Shown piece by piece: positions 45,565-53,820 of a DNA stretch of 64,000 nucleotides (position 1 is its first letter; every line of letters starts with the position of its first letter). The DNA comes from Pelobacter seleniigenes DSM 18267 (lineage in GTDB: Bacteria; Desulfobacterota; Desulfuromonadia; Desulfuromonadales; Geopsychrobacteraceae), in NCBI RefSeq assembly GCF_000711225.1, contig NZ_JOMG01000002.1, forward strand, positions 2,864,501-2,928,500. Direction: 5' to 3'. The position numbers and the translations under genes are program-made. The notes under the pieces are model-generated. The model did no database searches and had not been told where the DNA came from. It saw only the letters and a list, made by a program, of their open reading frames with translations.

Positions 45565-46278
45565 ATGGGAGCAAAGATTTACGGAAAACCAGGGTTTTGC
45601 CTGGTCAAAGATATTGAGCGTGGCAATCTTGATGATTTAAAAAAGCTCGCAGAGTACCCGGTCGCCCTTATCGGTGACGGTTACGGACGACGGGCGATTA
45701 TGGATGCCGGGATCAAACCGTTGAATTCCAGATTGAAGATGTTCGGTTCCGCCATCACAGTAGAAACTCATCCGGCCGATAACCTGATGATTCATGCGGC
45801 CATACGGATTGCCCAGGAAGGTGATGTTCTGGTTGTCAATGCACAAGGCTGCCTGAGTAATGGTGTCTTTGGCGACCTTCTGTGCAGTACCGCGGTTAGA
45901 AAAAAACTGGGTGGAATCATTATAGATGGTGCCGTCAGAGACAGCATTGAACTGATGGAATCAGGTCTGCCGATTTACGCTCGTGGCATTAACCCCATGG
46001 GGGGCGGAAAAGAAGGACCGGGACAAGTCAATATGCCAACCTGTTGCGGTGGCGTTGCTGTAAATCCCGGCGATATGGTCATTGGTGATGCTGATGGGGT
46101 TATTATCATCCCGGCTGCAGATGTACAGGTTGCTATTCAGGGAGCGCAGGCAAAAGTGGATGCCGAAAACATCCGCATGCAGGCCATTAAGGACGCGCCA
46201 CTGGACGGGATCTCGGCTCCCTGGTTGATTCCTACACTTATTAAATATGGTGTTTTAAATGAAGGAGACGAAATATGA
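45565..46278 (+). CDS. RraA-like aldolase/decarboxylase family protein
   Basis: This 237-residue protein of the RraA/HMG-aldolase fold has the active-site strand GGIIIDGAVRD with Asp121, Arg125 and Asp126 for metal and oxalyl binding, and GDVLVVNAQG and GDLLCSTAVRKK around it. Bacterial relatives cleave 4-hydroxy-4-methyl-2-oxoglutarate-type compounds or decarboxylate oxaloacetate. The neighbourhood favours an enzyme over the RNase E regulator role. GGGAG precedes the ATG; a 229-base AT-rich gap separates it from the Ldh2 gene, so it may have its own promoter. It overlaps the next gene by four bases. Confidence 0.85.
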   Translation: MGAKIYGKPGFCLVKDIERGNLDDLKKLAEYPVALIGDGYGRRAIMDAGIKPLNSRLKMFGSAITVETHPADNLMIHAAIRIAQEGDVLVVNAQGCLSNGVFGDLLCSTAVRKKLGGIIIDGAVRDSIELMESGLPIYARGINPMGGGKEGPGQVNMPTCCGGVAVNPGDMVIGDADGVIIIPAADVQVAIQGAQAKVDAENIRMQAIKDAPLDGISAPWLIPTLIKYGVLNEGDEI

Positions 46279-47276
46279 GCAGTAACAAGATTCTGATCAC
46301 GAGCCATAAGCTCAATCCCAAAGCCATTGAGGTGCTTGAGCAGCGTGGCTATGAGGCCGTTTTTACTCCCCCCTATACGGCACCGGAAGATCTGGTCAAA
46401 CTGGTAGAAGAAACCGATCCGGTCGGTATCCTGGTGCGTCTTGGGCAGATTAACGATGCCGTTATAAATGCCGGTAAATCGTTAAAGGTCTTGTCAAAAT
46501 TCGGAGCTGGTGTTGACAATATCGATATCGATGCCGCTACTAAGCGCGGCCTGCCGGTATTGAATGCTCTTGGTGCCAACGCAAAATCGGTTGCGGAGCA
46601 TGCGATTACCCTGATGATGGCAACCATCAAAAAGACTTTGATGCTTGATACCTCTCTGCGTGGTGGTCAATGGGTCAAGCCTCAGCACCTGAGTACTGAA
46701 GTCTCCGGCAAGGTCCTCTGTATTGTTGGCTTGGGGCAGATCGGTCGTGCTGTATCAAAAATCGCCAAAGGTCTTGAGCTTGAAGTGCATGCCTATGACC
46801 CTTATCTTGACGACTCTATTTTTGAAGAGTACGGAGTTATCCGGGAAACCTCTTTTGAAGATCTGGTCAAAAAAGCCGACATCGTCACCATGCACTGTCC
46901 TCTGACCAATGAAACCGCTAAAATGATCAACGCAGACAGTATCGCTATGATGAAGGATGGTGTGTTTATCATCAATACCGCCAGGGGTGGGGTCGTTGAT
47001 GAACCAGCATTGGAAGCCGCACTGAAGTCAGGAAAAGTGACCGCTGCCGGACTTGATGTGTTTGCCGTAGAACCCCCACCGGCAGATCATCCTTTCTGGA
47101 GCCTTGATAATGTTGTTGTTTCCCCGCATGTCGGTACCAGTACCGCTGAAGCTGATGTACGTGTCTCTGTTGCAGCTGTTATGGGCATTATTCAGGTTGT
47201 TGAAGGCGAGGAAGTGGATCAAAACCGAATTGTTAACAGAGAAGGGTTGGCTGTACGAGCAGAGCAGGTAATCTAG
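46275..47276 (+). CDS. D-isomer-specific 2-hydroxyacid dehydrogenase (phosphoglycerate dehydrogenase-like)
   Basis: This 333-residue protein has a Rossmann motif GLGQIG at 152-157 and the catalytic triad Arg237 (NTARGG), Glu266 (DVFAVEPP) and His285 (SPHVG). It lacks the C-terminal ACT/regulatory domains of biosynthetic SerA, which points to a catabolic role. It shares an ATGA overlap with the RraA-like gene. By layout it resembles (S)-sulfolactate dehydrogenase SlcC paired with ComC in sulfolactate users, but no sulfolyase is present here, so the substrate is open. Confidence 0.9.
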   Translation: MSSNKILITSHKLNPKAIEVLEQRGYEAVFTPPYTAPEDLVKLVEETDPVGILVRLGQINDAVINAGKSLKVLSKFGAGVDNIDIDAATKRGLPVLNALGANAKSVAEHAITLMMATIKKTLMLDTSLRGGQWVKPQHLSTEVSGKVLCIVGLGQIGRAVSKIAKGLELEVHAYDPYLDDSIFEEYGVIRETSFEDLVKKADIVTMHCPLTNETAKMINADSIAMMKDGVFIINTARGGVVDEPALEAALKSGKVTAAGLDVFAVEPPPADHPFWSLDNVVVSPHVGTSTAEADVRVSVAAVMGIIQVVEGEEVDQNRIVNREGLAVRAEQVI

Positions 47277-47314
47277 TTCCATCAGGCCCCACCTTTAAAG
47301 TTCAGCATTGCTAT

Positions 47315-47359
47315 ATTGGTTTAGTATCTACCTGGTACTACGGTTGGTACTAAACCAAT
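47315..47359. promoter_or_regulatory. 12-bp inverted repeat between the dehydrogenase and MFS genes
   Basis: ATTGGTTTAGTA (47315-47326) and TACTAAACCAAT (47348-47359) are exact inverted repeats around 21 bases containing TGGTAC twice. It is followed by TTTTAAATTT. It could be the operon terminator or an operator for the downstream transporter. Confidence 0.45.
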
Positions 47360-47449
47360 TTTAAATTTACCAAGAGACCCATTGATGGACTTCCCTCATA
47401 TGAGAGCAGAAAATTTTGATTGATTGCTTGTTGCATTGGAGGTAGATAT

Positions 47450-48691
47450 CTGCCCACACTGAATTTTCGTTCAATGTTTGCCGCCCTCAAATATCGAAAT
47501 TACCGTCTCTGGTTTATTGGCCAATTAGTTTCCCTGGTCGGCACCTGGATGCAGACGGCGGCACAGGGATTTTTGGTTTTCGAACTCACCAACTCTGCAG
47601 CCTATCTAGGGTATGTGGCTTTTGCCATCGGTGTGCCCTCTTTTCTTCTCATGTTCTTCGGCGGGGTCTATGCCGATCGATTGCCACGGCGTAAACTCAT
47701 CATCATTACCCAGATTGCAATGATGATCTTGGCCTTGGTACTGGCCTGCCTCACTTTTTTACATATTGTCCAGCCCTGGCACATTATTCTTCTCGCCTTA
47801 ATGCTGGGCGTTGCCACTGCTTTTGATGCTCCTGCCAGATTATCCTTTGTTCTAGAACTGGTTGATCGGAAAGATATTGGCAACGCTTTGGCTTTTAATT
47901 CGATGCTGTTTAACCTTGGTGTCCTGATTGGGCCGGCAGCAGCGGGCCTGGTTTATGTGACGCTGGGACCTGCGTGGTGTTTTGCGCTAAATGGATTGAG
48001 TTTTCTTGCCGTCATCTTCGCATTAAACGCCATGCATTTGAGACCATTTGTTCCCAAAGAAAATACCTCTGATCCTCTGGATGATCTAAAGGCAGGTTTT
48101 CACTACGCCCTGTCCAATGAAATTATCCGCACACTGCTAAGTCTTGTTGCCGTTTTTTGCCTTTTTGGAACCGTTTATATGACCTTGATTCCTGCCTGGG
48201 CGGTTAGAGTCCTCGGAGGGGATGCCGTCACCAACGGCTGGTTACTTTCAGCTCGAGGGTTAGGTGCGCTGTCTGGAGCACTGATGATTGCTGCTCTTGG
48301 GCGGTTTCAACTCAAAGGTCTATTGCTGACCTGGGGAACCTTCCTCTTTCCTTTGATACTTCTGGCTTTTGCTTTTTTGCGTTATTTGCCAATGTCGTTG
48401 ACCTTGATGGTTGGCATTGGTTGGGCAAACATGATTACGTTTAACCTGTTGAATACATTAATCCAGACACTGATCGCCGACGAATATCGTGGAAGAGTTA
48501 TTAGTCTTTACACCTTTTGCATCTTCGGACTGACGCCGTTAGGCTCTTTGTTGATTGGTTGGGAGGCTGAGTATTGGGGAGAGCCTAGGGCACTTATTTT
48601 GAACGCAATGATAGTTTTTCTTTATGCGCTTTGGGTATATGTGAAAGTCCCGCAGGTGCGTCAACAGCATGAAAGAGGGGAGCGAGATTGA
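47450..48691 (+). CDS. MFS transporter (enterobactin exporter/EntS-like group)
   Basis: This protein of about 413 residues has 12 membrane segments. It opens with FAALKYRNYRLWFIGQLVSL and has the MFS motif A stretch GGVYADRLPRRKL in the loop after TM2. The start is unusual: GGAGGT at 47438-47443 sits six bases before an in-frame CTG (47450), while the first ATG is at 47474 and a TTG at 47420 lies before the ribosome site. The family exports drugs, siderophores or metabolites; the substrate cannot be told. The gene end abuts a decayed acetyltransferase gene. Confidence 0.85.
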   Translation: MPTLNFRSMFAALKYRNYRLWFIGQLVSLVGTWMQTAAQGFLVFELTNSAAYLGYVAFAIGVPSFLLMFFGGVYADRLPRRKLIIITQIAMMILALVLACLTFLHIVQPWHIILLALMLGVATAFDAPARLSFVLELVDRKDIGNALAFNSMLFNLGVLIGPAAAGLVYVTLGPAWCFALNGLSFLAVIFALNAMHLRPFVPKENTSDPLDDLKAGFHYALSNEIIRTLLSLVAVFCLFGTVYMTLIPAWAVRVLGGDAVTNGWLLSARGLGALSGALMIAALGRFQLKGLLLTWGTFLFPLILLAFAFLRYLPMSLTLMVGIGWANMITFNLLNTLIQTLIADEYRGRVISLYTFCIFGLTPLGSLLIGWEAEYWGEPRALILNAMIVFLYALWVYVKVPQVRQQHERGERD

Positions 48692-48697
48692 CCAGAG

Positions 48698-48889
48698 CTT
48701 GCCTTGATTGTCATTAGCACACCTCAAATCGACAGCATTGAAGTGCTACTCAAGAATCAGCTGCTTAAGCTCGATAAGATCCTCCTCGACCAGAAAGTCA
48801 TGGGTTGCCCGGACAGATGATTCCCAAATGTCCAGTAGCTGCTGATGATCTGATTTTTTTGCAGCTGCAATATTCATTGGTAGGCTCAT
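48698..48889 (-). pseudogene. Truncated GNAT acetyltransferase remnant
   Basis: On the minus strand the frame from 48889 reads MSLPMNIAAAKKSDHQQLLD, then IWESSVRATHDFLVEEDLIE, the conserved N terminus of a GNAT family acetyltransferase. A TAG interrupts it at 48746-48748, after which HFNAVDLRCANDNQGK continues the family pattern for 16 codons before homology stops near the MFS gene end. Only about a third of the gene remains. Confidence 0.75.
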
Positions 48890-48937
48890 TAAAGACAGTT
48901 TGCGGTCATGATAATGACGAGATGGTAGGGACGAAAG

Positions 48938-49285
48938 CTAATGGCTGTCTTGGCGATTTTCTGTTTTCATATGCTTGGCAAGCCATGACAGGAACATGCC
49001 GTAAAACAACGCGCCTAAAGAAGCCAGGTAGATGTAGTCATTGGTTTTCGCTTTTTCCAAAGCTGCTTTTACGGCCGGGCCTACGCCATCCTTGAAGAAG
49101 GGATACAGCTCATGTTGCGCGGAAGAAACGCCGGTATCATGAAAAATGGCCGCCAAGATGACGCCAATGGAGATGTAAGCGATTTTAGCCGAGAACTCTT
49201 TTTCAAATAATTCCGGATGTTGATAGGCGATGAACGTTAATCCTGAAATCGCGGCAGCGCCCACACCGATTATGAAATCTTCCAT
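48938..49285 (-). CDS. Small hypothetical membrane protein
   Basis: This 115-residue protein is preceded by GAGAGGG. Hydrophobic segments lie at about residues 5-22 (IGVGAAAISGLTFIAYQ), 32-48 (KIAYISIGVILAAIFHD) and 83-105 (DYIYLASLGALFYGMFLSWLA), so three membrane passes are likely. The intervening loop is charged. No family is recognised. It stands alone between the GNAT remnant and repeat elements. Confidence 0.65.
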   Translation of the reverse strand: MEDFIIGVGAAAISGLTFIAYQHPELFEKEFSAKIAYISIGVILAAIFHDTGVSSAQHELYPFFKDGVGPAVKAALEKAKTNDYIYLASLGALFYGMFLSWLAKHMKTENRQDSH

Positions 49286-49560
49286 AACTACCCTCTCAAG
49301 TCGACAGTATTGATAAGGAGAAGTTCAGATCCTGTCATGTTGACGATGATCCGGAACATATTTCTTCATAATCAATTTATTCAACCATCTGATTTCAGAT
49401 AGTAAAAATGAAAAAGCCCTTTGTTTCCGCATGGATTCAGGGGTGCGCTGAGTGGGGCTACTACGGTAAGCTCTGCGGTATTGTAGTTTTTTATGTTGTT
49501 CAGGACAAGTACATTGTCAGTGGTGACCTCTGGGTTTGTGACGAAAATAAGCTAGTTTTT
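49286..49560. other. Gene-free interval before the repeat elements
   Basis: No supported gene. A plus-strand open frame starting at 49408 runs into repeat copy B and is not considered real. Nothing else was recognised. Confidence 0.4.
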
Positions 49561-49724
49561 ATCCGGAAACGGCTCTTTTCCGTTGTAGTGGCGTCAATCT
49601 ACGGACTTCCTTGTGCCGCGTATCGGTATACGCCACCGCGCAAGCCCTTGATTTCCTTGCCACAACGGAAAACTGCTCGTTTCCAATCTGAAAACTTAAT
49701 GATTGTCATCCAGAGTTTCCGGAT
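49561..49724. repeat. MITE-like repeat, copy B
   Basis: The ends ATCCGGAAAC (49561-49570) and GTTTCCGGAT (49715-49724) are exact inverted repeats. Inside are TTTTCCGTTGT and ACAACGGAAAA, plus GCTCGTTTCCAATCTGAAAA shared with copy A at 24898-25017. This copy is about 45 bases longer in the middle. A possible degenerate end is seen at 54079-54091. Confidence 0.75.
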
Positions 49725-49733
49725 GACAACAAG

Positions 49734-49898
49734 CTAGTGTCCCGTTTGGTTAGTTATTTGAATTAATTTTGAGTCATTTTTGTTGCTGTCAAGGCGTGCC
49801 GCCGCAGGCCTAGTTTGGGCTAAGCCGAGAAGGCAGAACGTAGACAGCGGCAAAAATGATCGGAATTGGGATAGAGAACTAACCGTACGGGACACTAG
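49734..49898. mobile_element. MITE with 22-bp terminal inverted repeats flanked by CTAG
   Basis: The left end is CTAGTGTCCCGTTTGGTTAG plus TT (49734-49755). The right end reads inverted as CTAGTGTCCCGTACGGTTAG plus TT (49877-49898), with two mismatches. CTAG may be the duplicated target, with TGTCCCGT as the true terminus. The interior is also palindromic (GTCATTTTTGTTGCTGTC against GACAGCGGCAAAAATGATC). No coding capacity, so it must be moved by a transposase elsewhere. Confidence 0.75.
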
Positions 49899-49951
49899 GT
49901 CAACCGTCAAGCCGAGAGGTGTTCTTACTGTGTGATATTCCAAATATCCCT

Positions 49952-51193
49952 TCAAAACAGGCCTTGAACCTTGCTTCTTCTTTGCCGGAGTACCTGATCG
50001 ATTCGTCCAATAATCGCTGGATCAGCATATCGTTGTCGATACTCTTCAGCCAACTCCAGCGCAGCATCCTCCACCTTTTTGGCAAGAGCCTTCAGTTCCC
50101 GTTTCACCACACGAAGGCCGACACCAATCTCGGCGGAAAATTTTTCCATATTGTCCGCCGCTAGATATCGCGGATCTTTTTGGCCACCCATACGCATAGC
50201 GAACTTGTTGTTGACTTGCGGCTCATACACGGCGGTGGAGAGCAGATCATAAAAAGGCGCCAACCGGACAACACCGTCCGCATATAGAAACGAAATATTC
50301 TTGCCATGGGCGTCGGCATTGCCGATCAGAAAATTGAACAAAGCCCAACGCAATAGATCGCCAACATCGACCAGCGGTTCATCCGACCAGCCGCGCAGCA
50401 GCTTGAAACAATCGGCAAATCCGGGGCCACCTTCCTTTTCGTATTTAAACGCTGACTCCACGCCGAGGGCCTGGCAGAAGTCCTCCTGGTGCAGCCGAAG
50501 TATGCCATCTTTAGCCATCTTCCGATCATAGCGCTCCACCAGATAGAACTGCCTTCCGCCTATTTCAACAACTGTCGCGCTTGGCACTCTCAGACCGGCG
50601 CGAGCTGCCAAGTTCATGAAGAAGGCCTCGTTGAGGACGCTGTTTTCTAAGTGGTCGATCGGCGTCTTTAAAATATGAGAGGACGGTGCATCTCCTGCGG
50701 GGATAAAAAAATTAATCCCATCAAAATACACCGGCAACTTATTTTGCGCCCCGGCCAGAGACAAGCGTACGCCATCTTCATCCGCCAGAAACGGGTGATT
50801 CGGTAGATTGTCCAGTTCTGCCGCCAACTCATCGACGCAGATCGGCCGATAATGCCCGGCTGTTTCCAGGTGCTCTCCTTCCGGAAGCAGTCTCACGGCC
50901 CCGGCACAGTCACCACCCAACTCGGTTAGCAGTGCGAAGACATTTTCCGCGGAAATCCCCAGCCTGCGAGCCAGCTGAATTCTAATACTTCCTTCCGGAA
51001 GCAGGTTTTCAAAGAATGCCCGGCTTGGAGCATTATCGAAAGCTTCTGCCTGCAACGGCAAATGACGCGACAGCGGCAAAGCAGCAGTATTGTGCAAATA
51101 TTCGGGTTGATAAAGAAACGATAATCCTCCTCCTCCGACCTGCATCAACCAGCCAACAGGTTCCCGATTCAGATAGACAACAAGGGCGGCCAT
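49952..51193 (-). CDS. hipA: HipA-type serine/threonine kinase toxin
   Basis: This 413-residue protein has the HipA order: N-terminal subdomain (LSRHLPLQ, FFENLLPEG), ATP-binding LSLAGAQNKLPV (residues 145-155), Lys176 in HILKTP, catalytic GNADAHGKN with Asp294, His296 and Asn299, and metal-binding Asp316 in PFYDLL. All kinase residues are present, so it should be active. HipA toxins phosphorylate tRNA synthetases and cause dormancy. It follows hipB by six bases. Confidence 0.93.
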   Translation of the reverse strand: MAALVVYLNREPVGWLMQVGGGGLSFLYQPEYLHNTAALPLSRHLPLQAEAFDNAPSRAFFENLLPEGSIRIQLARRLGISAENVFALLTELGGDCAGAVRLLPEGEHLETAGHYRPICVDELAAELDNLPNHPFLADEDGVRLSLAGAQNKLPVYFDGINFFIPAGDAPSSHILKTPIDHLENSVLNEAFFMNLAARAGLRVPSATVVEIGGRQFYLVERYDRKMAKDGILRLHQEDFCQALGVESAFKYEKEGGPGFADCFKLLRGWSDEPLVDVGDLLRWALFNFLIGNADAHGKNISFLYADGVVRLAPFYDLLSTAVYEPQVNNKFAMRMGGQKDPRYLAADNMEKFSAEIGVGLRVVKRELKALAKKVEDAALELAEEYRQRYADPAIIGRIDQVLRQRRSKVQGLF

Positions 51194-51199
51194 CTTATG

Positions 51200-51466
51200 T
51201 CAATCCTTGAACGGTTTGGCAGCGCGAGGGTAGATATACAGTTCCAAACCCATCGATTTCAGCACTTGCAACACCCTGCCGATTTCGGCAGTTTCCTTCC
51301 CGTTTTCCAACTGGGACAGAAACTTTGTTCCCACTCCGGAGAGCCCGGCGGCTTCTTCCTGTAGCACCCCAAGCTGCTTTCTTTTGGCTCGCACAAGATG
51401 ACCGATATCCTCAACTGTCGAAACTTTTCCCCATGAGGAATCTGCACTTTTACTTCTTTCTGTCAT
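51200..51466 (-). CDS. hipB: HipB-type antitoxin, Xre family regulator
   Basis: This 88-residue protein has a central helix-turn-helix (LVRAKRKQLGVLQEEAAGLS, then FLSQLENGKETA) and a short C-terminal tail (LELYIYPRAAKPF), as in HipB. It should bind HipA and repress the operon. Three similar 15-bp sites lie upstream at 51492-51602. Confidence 0.9.
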   Translation of the reverse strand: MTERSKSADSSWGKVSTVEDIGHLVRAKRKQLGVLQEEAAGLSGVGTKFLSQLENGKETAEIGRVLQVLKSMGLELYIYPRAAKPFKD

Positions 51467-51491
51467 AACGATCCCCGTATCCTGTGAAATT

Positions 51492-51602
51492 TGTCCGTAC
51501 GGGAATTTTTCTCCAAAATCGCTGCTCCGTCAAGGAATTTATCCGTTCAGACATATTTTTCAAAAATACTTGATTTTGAGTCATATCTGTCTGTACGAAC
51601 AT
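51492..51602. promoter_or_regulatory. hipB: Three operator-like repeats upstream of hipBA
   Basis: Related 15-bp sites: TGTCCGTACGGGAAT (51492-51506), TGTCTGAACGGATAA (reverse strand, 51539-51553) and TGTCTGTACGAACAT (51588-51602). Consensus TGTCYGWACGRRNAN with a GWAC centre, spaced about 47-49 bp. Spacing and position fit cooperative HipB binding. Confidence 0.6.
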
Positions 51603-51715
51603 TTTGTCTCTAAAATCTACGTAAGCTTTCCTGGTAGGTTGACATGCCAAAAAGTAGAACCTCCTGGCAAAATACTGCCAGGAGGCTGAAAAAGACACTT
51701 TTTACTGAGAACTAG

Positions 51716-51801
51716 ATTGTCGCCATTCTTAAAGAGGGGAGGCTGGCGTTAAAGTCAAAGACCTCTGTCGTAAGCACGGCATCTCTGATGCCACCTCTTT
51801 C
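51716..51801 (+). pseudogene. Remnant of an IS3/IS407-type transposase orfA
   Basis: IVAILKE (51716-51736), then after a two-base frame shift EAGVKVKDLCRKHGISDATS (51739-51798), is the helix-turn-helix of IS3-family OrfA proteins. The rest of the transposase is gone. This marks an old insertion upstream of hipBA. Confidence 0.7.
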
Positions 51802-52272
51802 CGTAAAGTCTTTATCAACATTGTCTTTTCCTGGGGAAGATTTGCTAGTTTCCGCAAAAACCATCTTATCCATCCAGAGAAGACAATGTTCTATTTTTTA
51901 CAGTCGCCAAGCCACAGATTTTGCGAGGAGGTATTTTGATAAAGATAACCAATGTTGGCAAGATACCTCAGAGACTCAGGAGGATGATGATCGGGATCCA
52001 GTAGAGTAGCGGAATCCGGAACATGCTGTGCTGCGGCGTGCGTTCCACCTGGTCATGGCTTTCCGGATCAGTATGAACTCTTCCTTTTCTTGAGAGATGG
52101 CAGGGTGTCCTGTGTTCGCCCTGAAGAACTCAACTGATTGCACCACAATCAAACCAATCAGCTATGAAGGGGCACCCAGACAAAATCTCCACCCCACAGT
52201 AGGAGCCGACTTTCCATTACCGACCTGCTGCAACGCCGCAAATTTATGAACACCGACTGGAAAGAAAGCTCA
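51802..52272. other. Gene-free interval after the IS remnant
   Basis: No supported gene. AACATTGTCTT near 51819 is matched inverted by AAGACAATGTT near 51880. The rest may be further decayed insertion sequence or the 3' end of the beta-propeller gene transcript. Confidence 0.35.
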
Positions 52273-53820
52273 TTATTCAGCAGCCAGCGGCTGTTCCAGG
52301 ACAGACAAATCCCACCGGTACAACCTCCCCTCACTGCTGAGGCCGGTTAAATGGTTTCCGTGCAAAAACAGCTCAGTGATGTCGCCCCGATGCCCCTTGA
52401 AGGTATGCACGATTTTTCTGCTCTCCAGATCGTAGGCGTAGAGGAATTCGTTACGCGCATTCACTTCGCTGAAGAGCAGAAAATGGCGGTAAAAAACCAT
52501 TTTGTAGATGTCCGTTTGTTTGGTGACATCAAGCTCTTCATGAAAAAGCTCGCTGTACTCCTTTTCGTGGGGGAATAACGTGGGTATCTGAGAAACAGCC
52601 CCGGTCTGGCTGTCCAGAATCAACAGGCCTGCAAGATCGATGGAAAAATAAAGATAACGCTCCTGATAAACTCCGGCCGCTTCGATGTTGCGCCCCACCA
52701 CATAGTTCCATTCTTCTTCATACTTGATGGTATTGATCTGCTTGACAAAACGGCCGTCCTCAAGGGCATAGACATTGATAAAACCACGAAAATTGGTGGC
52801 ATACAGGAGCCCCTTATGGATAAAGACATTATTAATCCGGTTATAGTCGTCGTAATCGTGAATCTGCTCGATGTTGTCCGGATAATGTTTTTTCTCATCA
52901 ATAACATACAGAAGTTCATCGTTTTTAAAGACCGTGATCCGGTCTCCTTCGCCATAGGCAATCAGGTAATCCTGGAATCTGCTCAGTCCTGATATCCAAC
53001 CATCAATTTCTTCGGGGGCAGCTCTTTTGGGCTTAAGGCTCTGTTTTTCCAGACGCAGCAACTGTGCCACCCTGTTGCCGATATAGATAGTGTCGTCATC
53101 GACGGCGATTGAATTATAGGTATCGAAGCTGTCATAAACGAAGATCGGTTGCAGCTGCTGTTCGCCGATAAAAGCCAGCGTCTTTTTGTCATAGACTTCA
53201 ACATATTCCCCTTCAACCGGTTCACGCTCGCTGGGGCGATTCAGATCCTTTTCGGCACGGGTGAGCACATACAGGCAGCTCTCATCCTCGGTCATATTCC
53301 ACGCCCTGTTATGCTTGAGTTTTACATCCCGAACAAGCCCTGTCTTGCGGGCCAGGAGGTCCGGTTTAAGACGCAGATCAAGAGCCTGCTGGATGGGTGG
53401 AAAGGTATGGTCCTCCGGTGGCGAAAGAGAGAGAACGATTTGTTTGACTGGTTTCTTTTCCACATCGATATAGCGGTTGAAGGAAAAGCGCTCACAAAAA
53501 TAATATTCACGCTCGGCATCAACCTCTTGACGCACCACAACCTCATGATCGGCGGTGCCGTAGACGCCCCGCACCGGCAGCTTGAATGTCTGCACCTCTT
53601 TTCGAGTCACGCCGACCTGCTGCTCATCAATAAAGATGGGCAGTCCTTCTATTTCGCAACTGAGTAAGAGCGTACCGTAATGCTTCTTGCCTTGGACGAT
53701 ATCGTACACGTCTCTCTCTTTGCTCAGGTGAAGATAGATGCCTATGGCAACAAGCAGCAGCAAAGAGAACAAAACCGTCTGTTTAATGGTCAATTTCTTG
53801 AAATACAGAATGAACCTCAC
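52273..53820 (-). CDS. Membrane-anchored beta-propeller (WD40-like) protein
   Basis: This 515-residue protein has one N-terminal membrane segment (QTVLFSLLLLVAIGIYLHL, about residues 14-32) and a large extracytoplasmic part. The latter has a PEGA-like stretch (GLPIFIDEQQVG) and repeated blades such as CLYVLTRAE, DDTIYIGNRVAQLLRLE, GLLYATNFRGFINVYALEDG and a final GHRGDITELFLHGNHLTGLS blade ending in YRWDLSVL. The GTG start has GGGAGG upstream. No function is recognised; a scaffolding or sensing role at the membrane is plausible. Confidence 0.7.
   Translation of the reverse strand: MRFILYFKKLTIKQTVLFSLLLLVAIGIYLHLSKERDVYDIVQGKKHYGTLLLSCEIEGLPIFIDEQQVGVTRKEVQTFKLPVRGVYGTADHEVVVRQEVDAEREYYFCERFSFNRYIDVEKKPVKQIVLSLSPPEDHTFPPIQQALDLRLKPDLLARKTGLVRDVKLKHNRAWNMTEDESCLYVLTRAEKDLNRPSEREPVEGEYVEVYDKKTLAFIGEQQLQPIFVYDSFDTYNSIAVDDDTIYIGNRVAQLLRLEKQSLKPKRAAPEEIDGWISGLSRFQDYLIAYGEGDRITVFKNDELLYVIDEKKHYPDNIEQIHDYDDYNRINNVFIHKGLLYATNFRGFINVYALEDGRFVKQINTIKYEEEWNYVVGRNIEAAGVYQERYLYFSIDLAGLLILDSQTGAVSQIPTLFPHEKEYSELFHEELDVTKQTDIYKMVFYRHFLLFSEVNARNEFLYAYDLESRKIVHTFKGHRGDITELFLHGNHLTGLSSEGRLYRWDLSVLEQPLAAE

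Noticed and set aside
44223-47276. Assignment of the operon to sulfolactate degradation
   Set aside because: The ComC/SlcC-like pair fits, but no SuyAB sulfolyase or sulfite exporter is present, so the substrate was left open.
49408-49737. 109-codon plus-strand frame
   Set aside because: Runs through an inverted-repeat element and has no family similarity or ribosome site.
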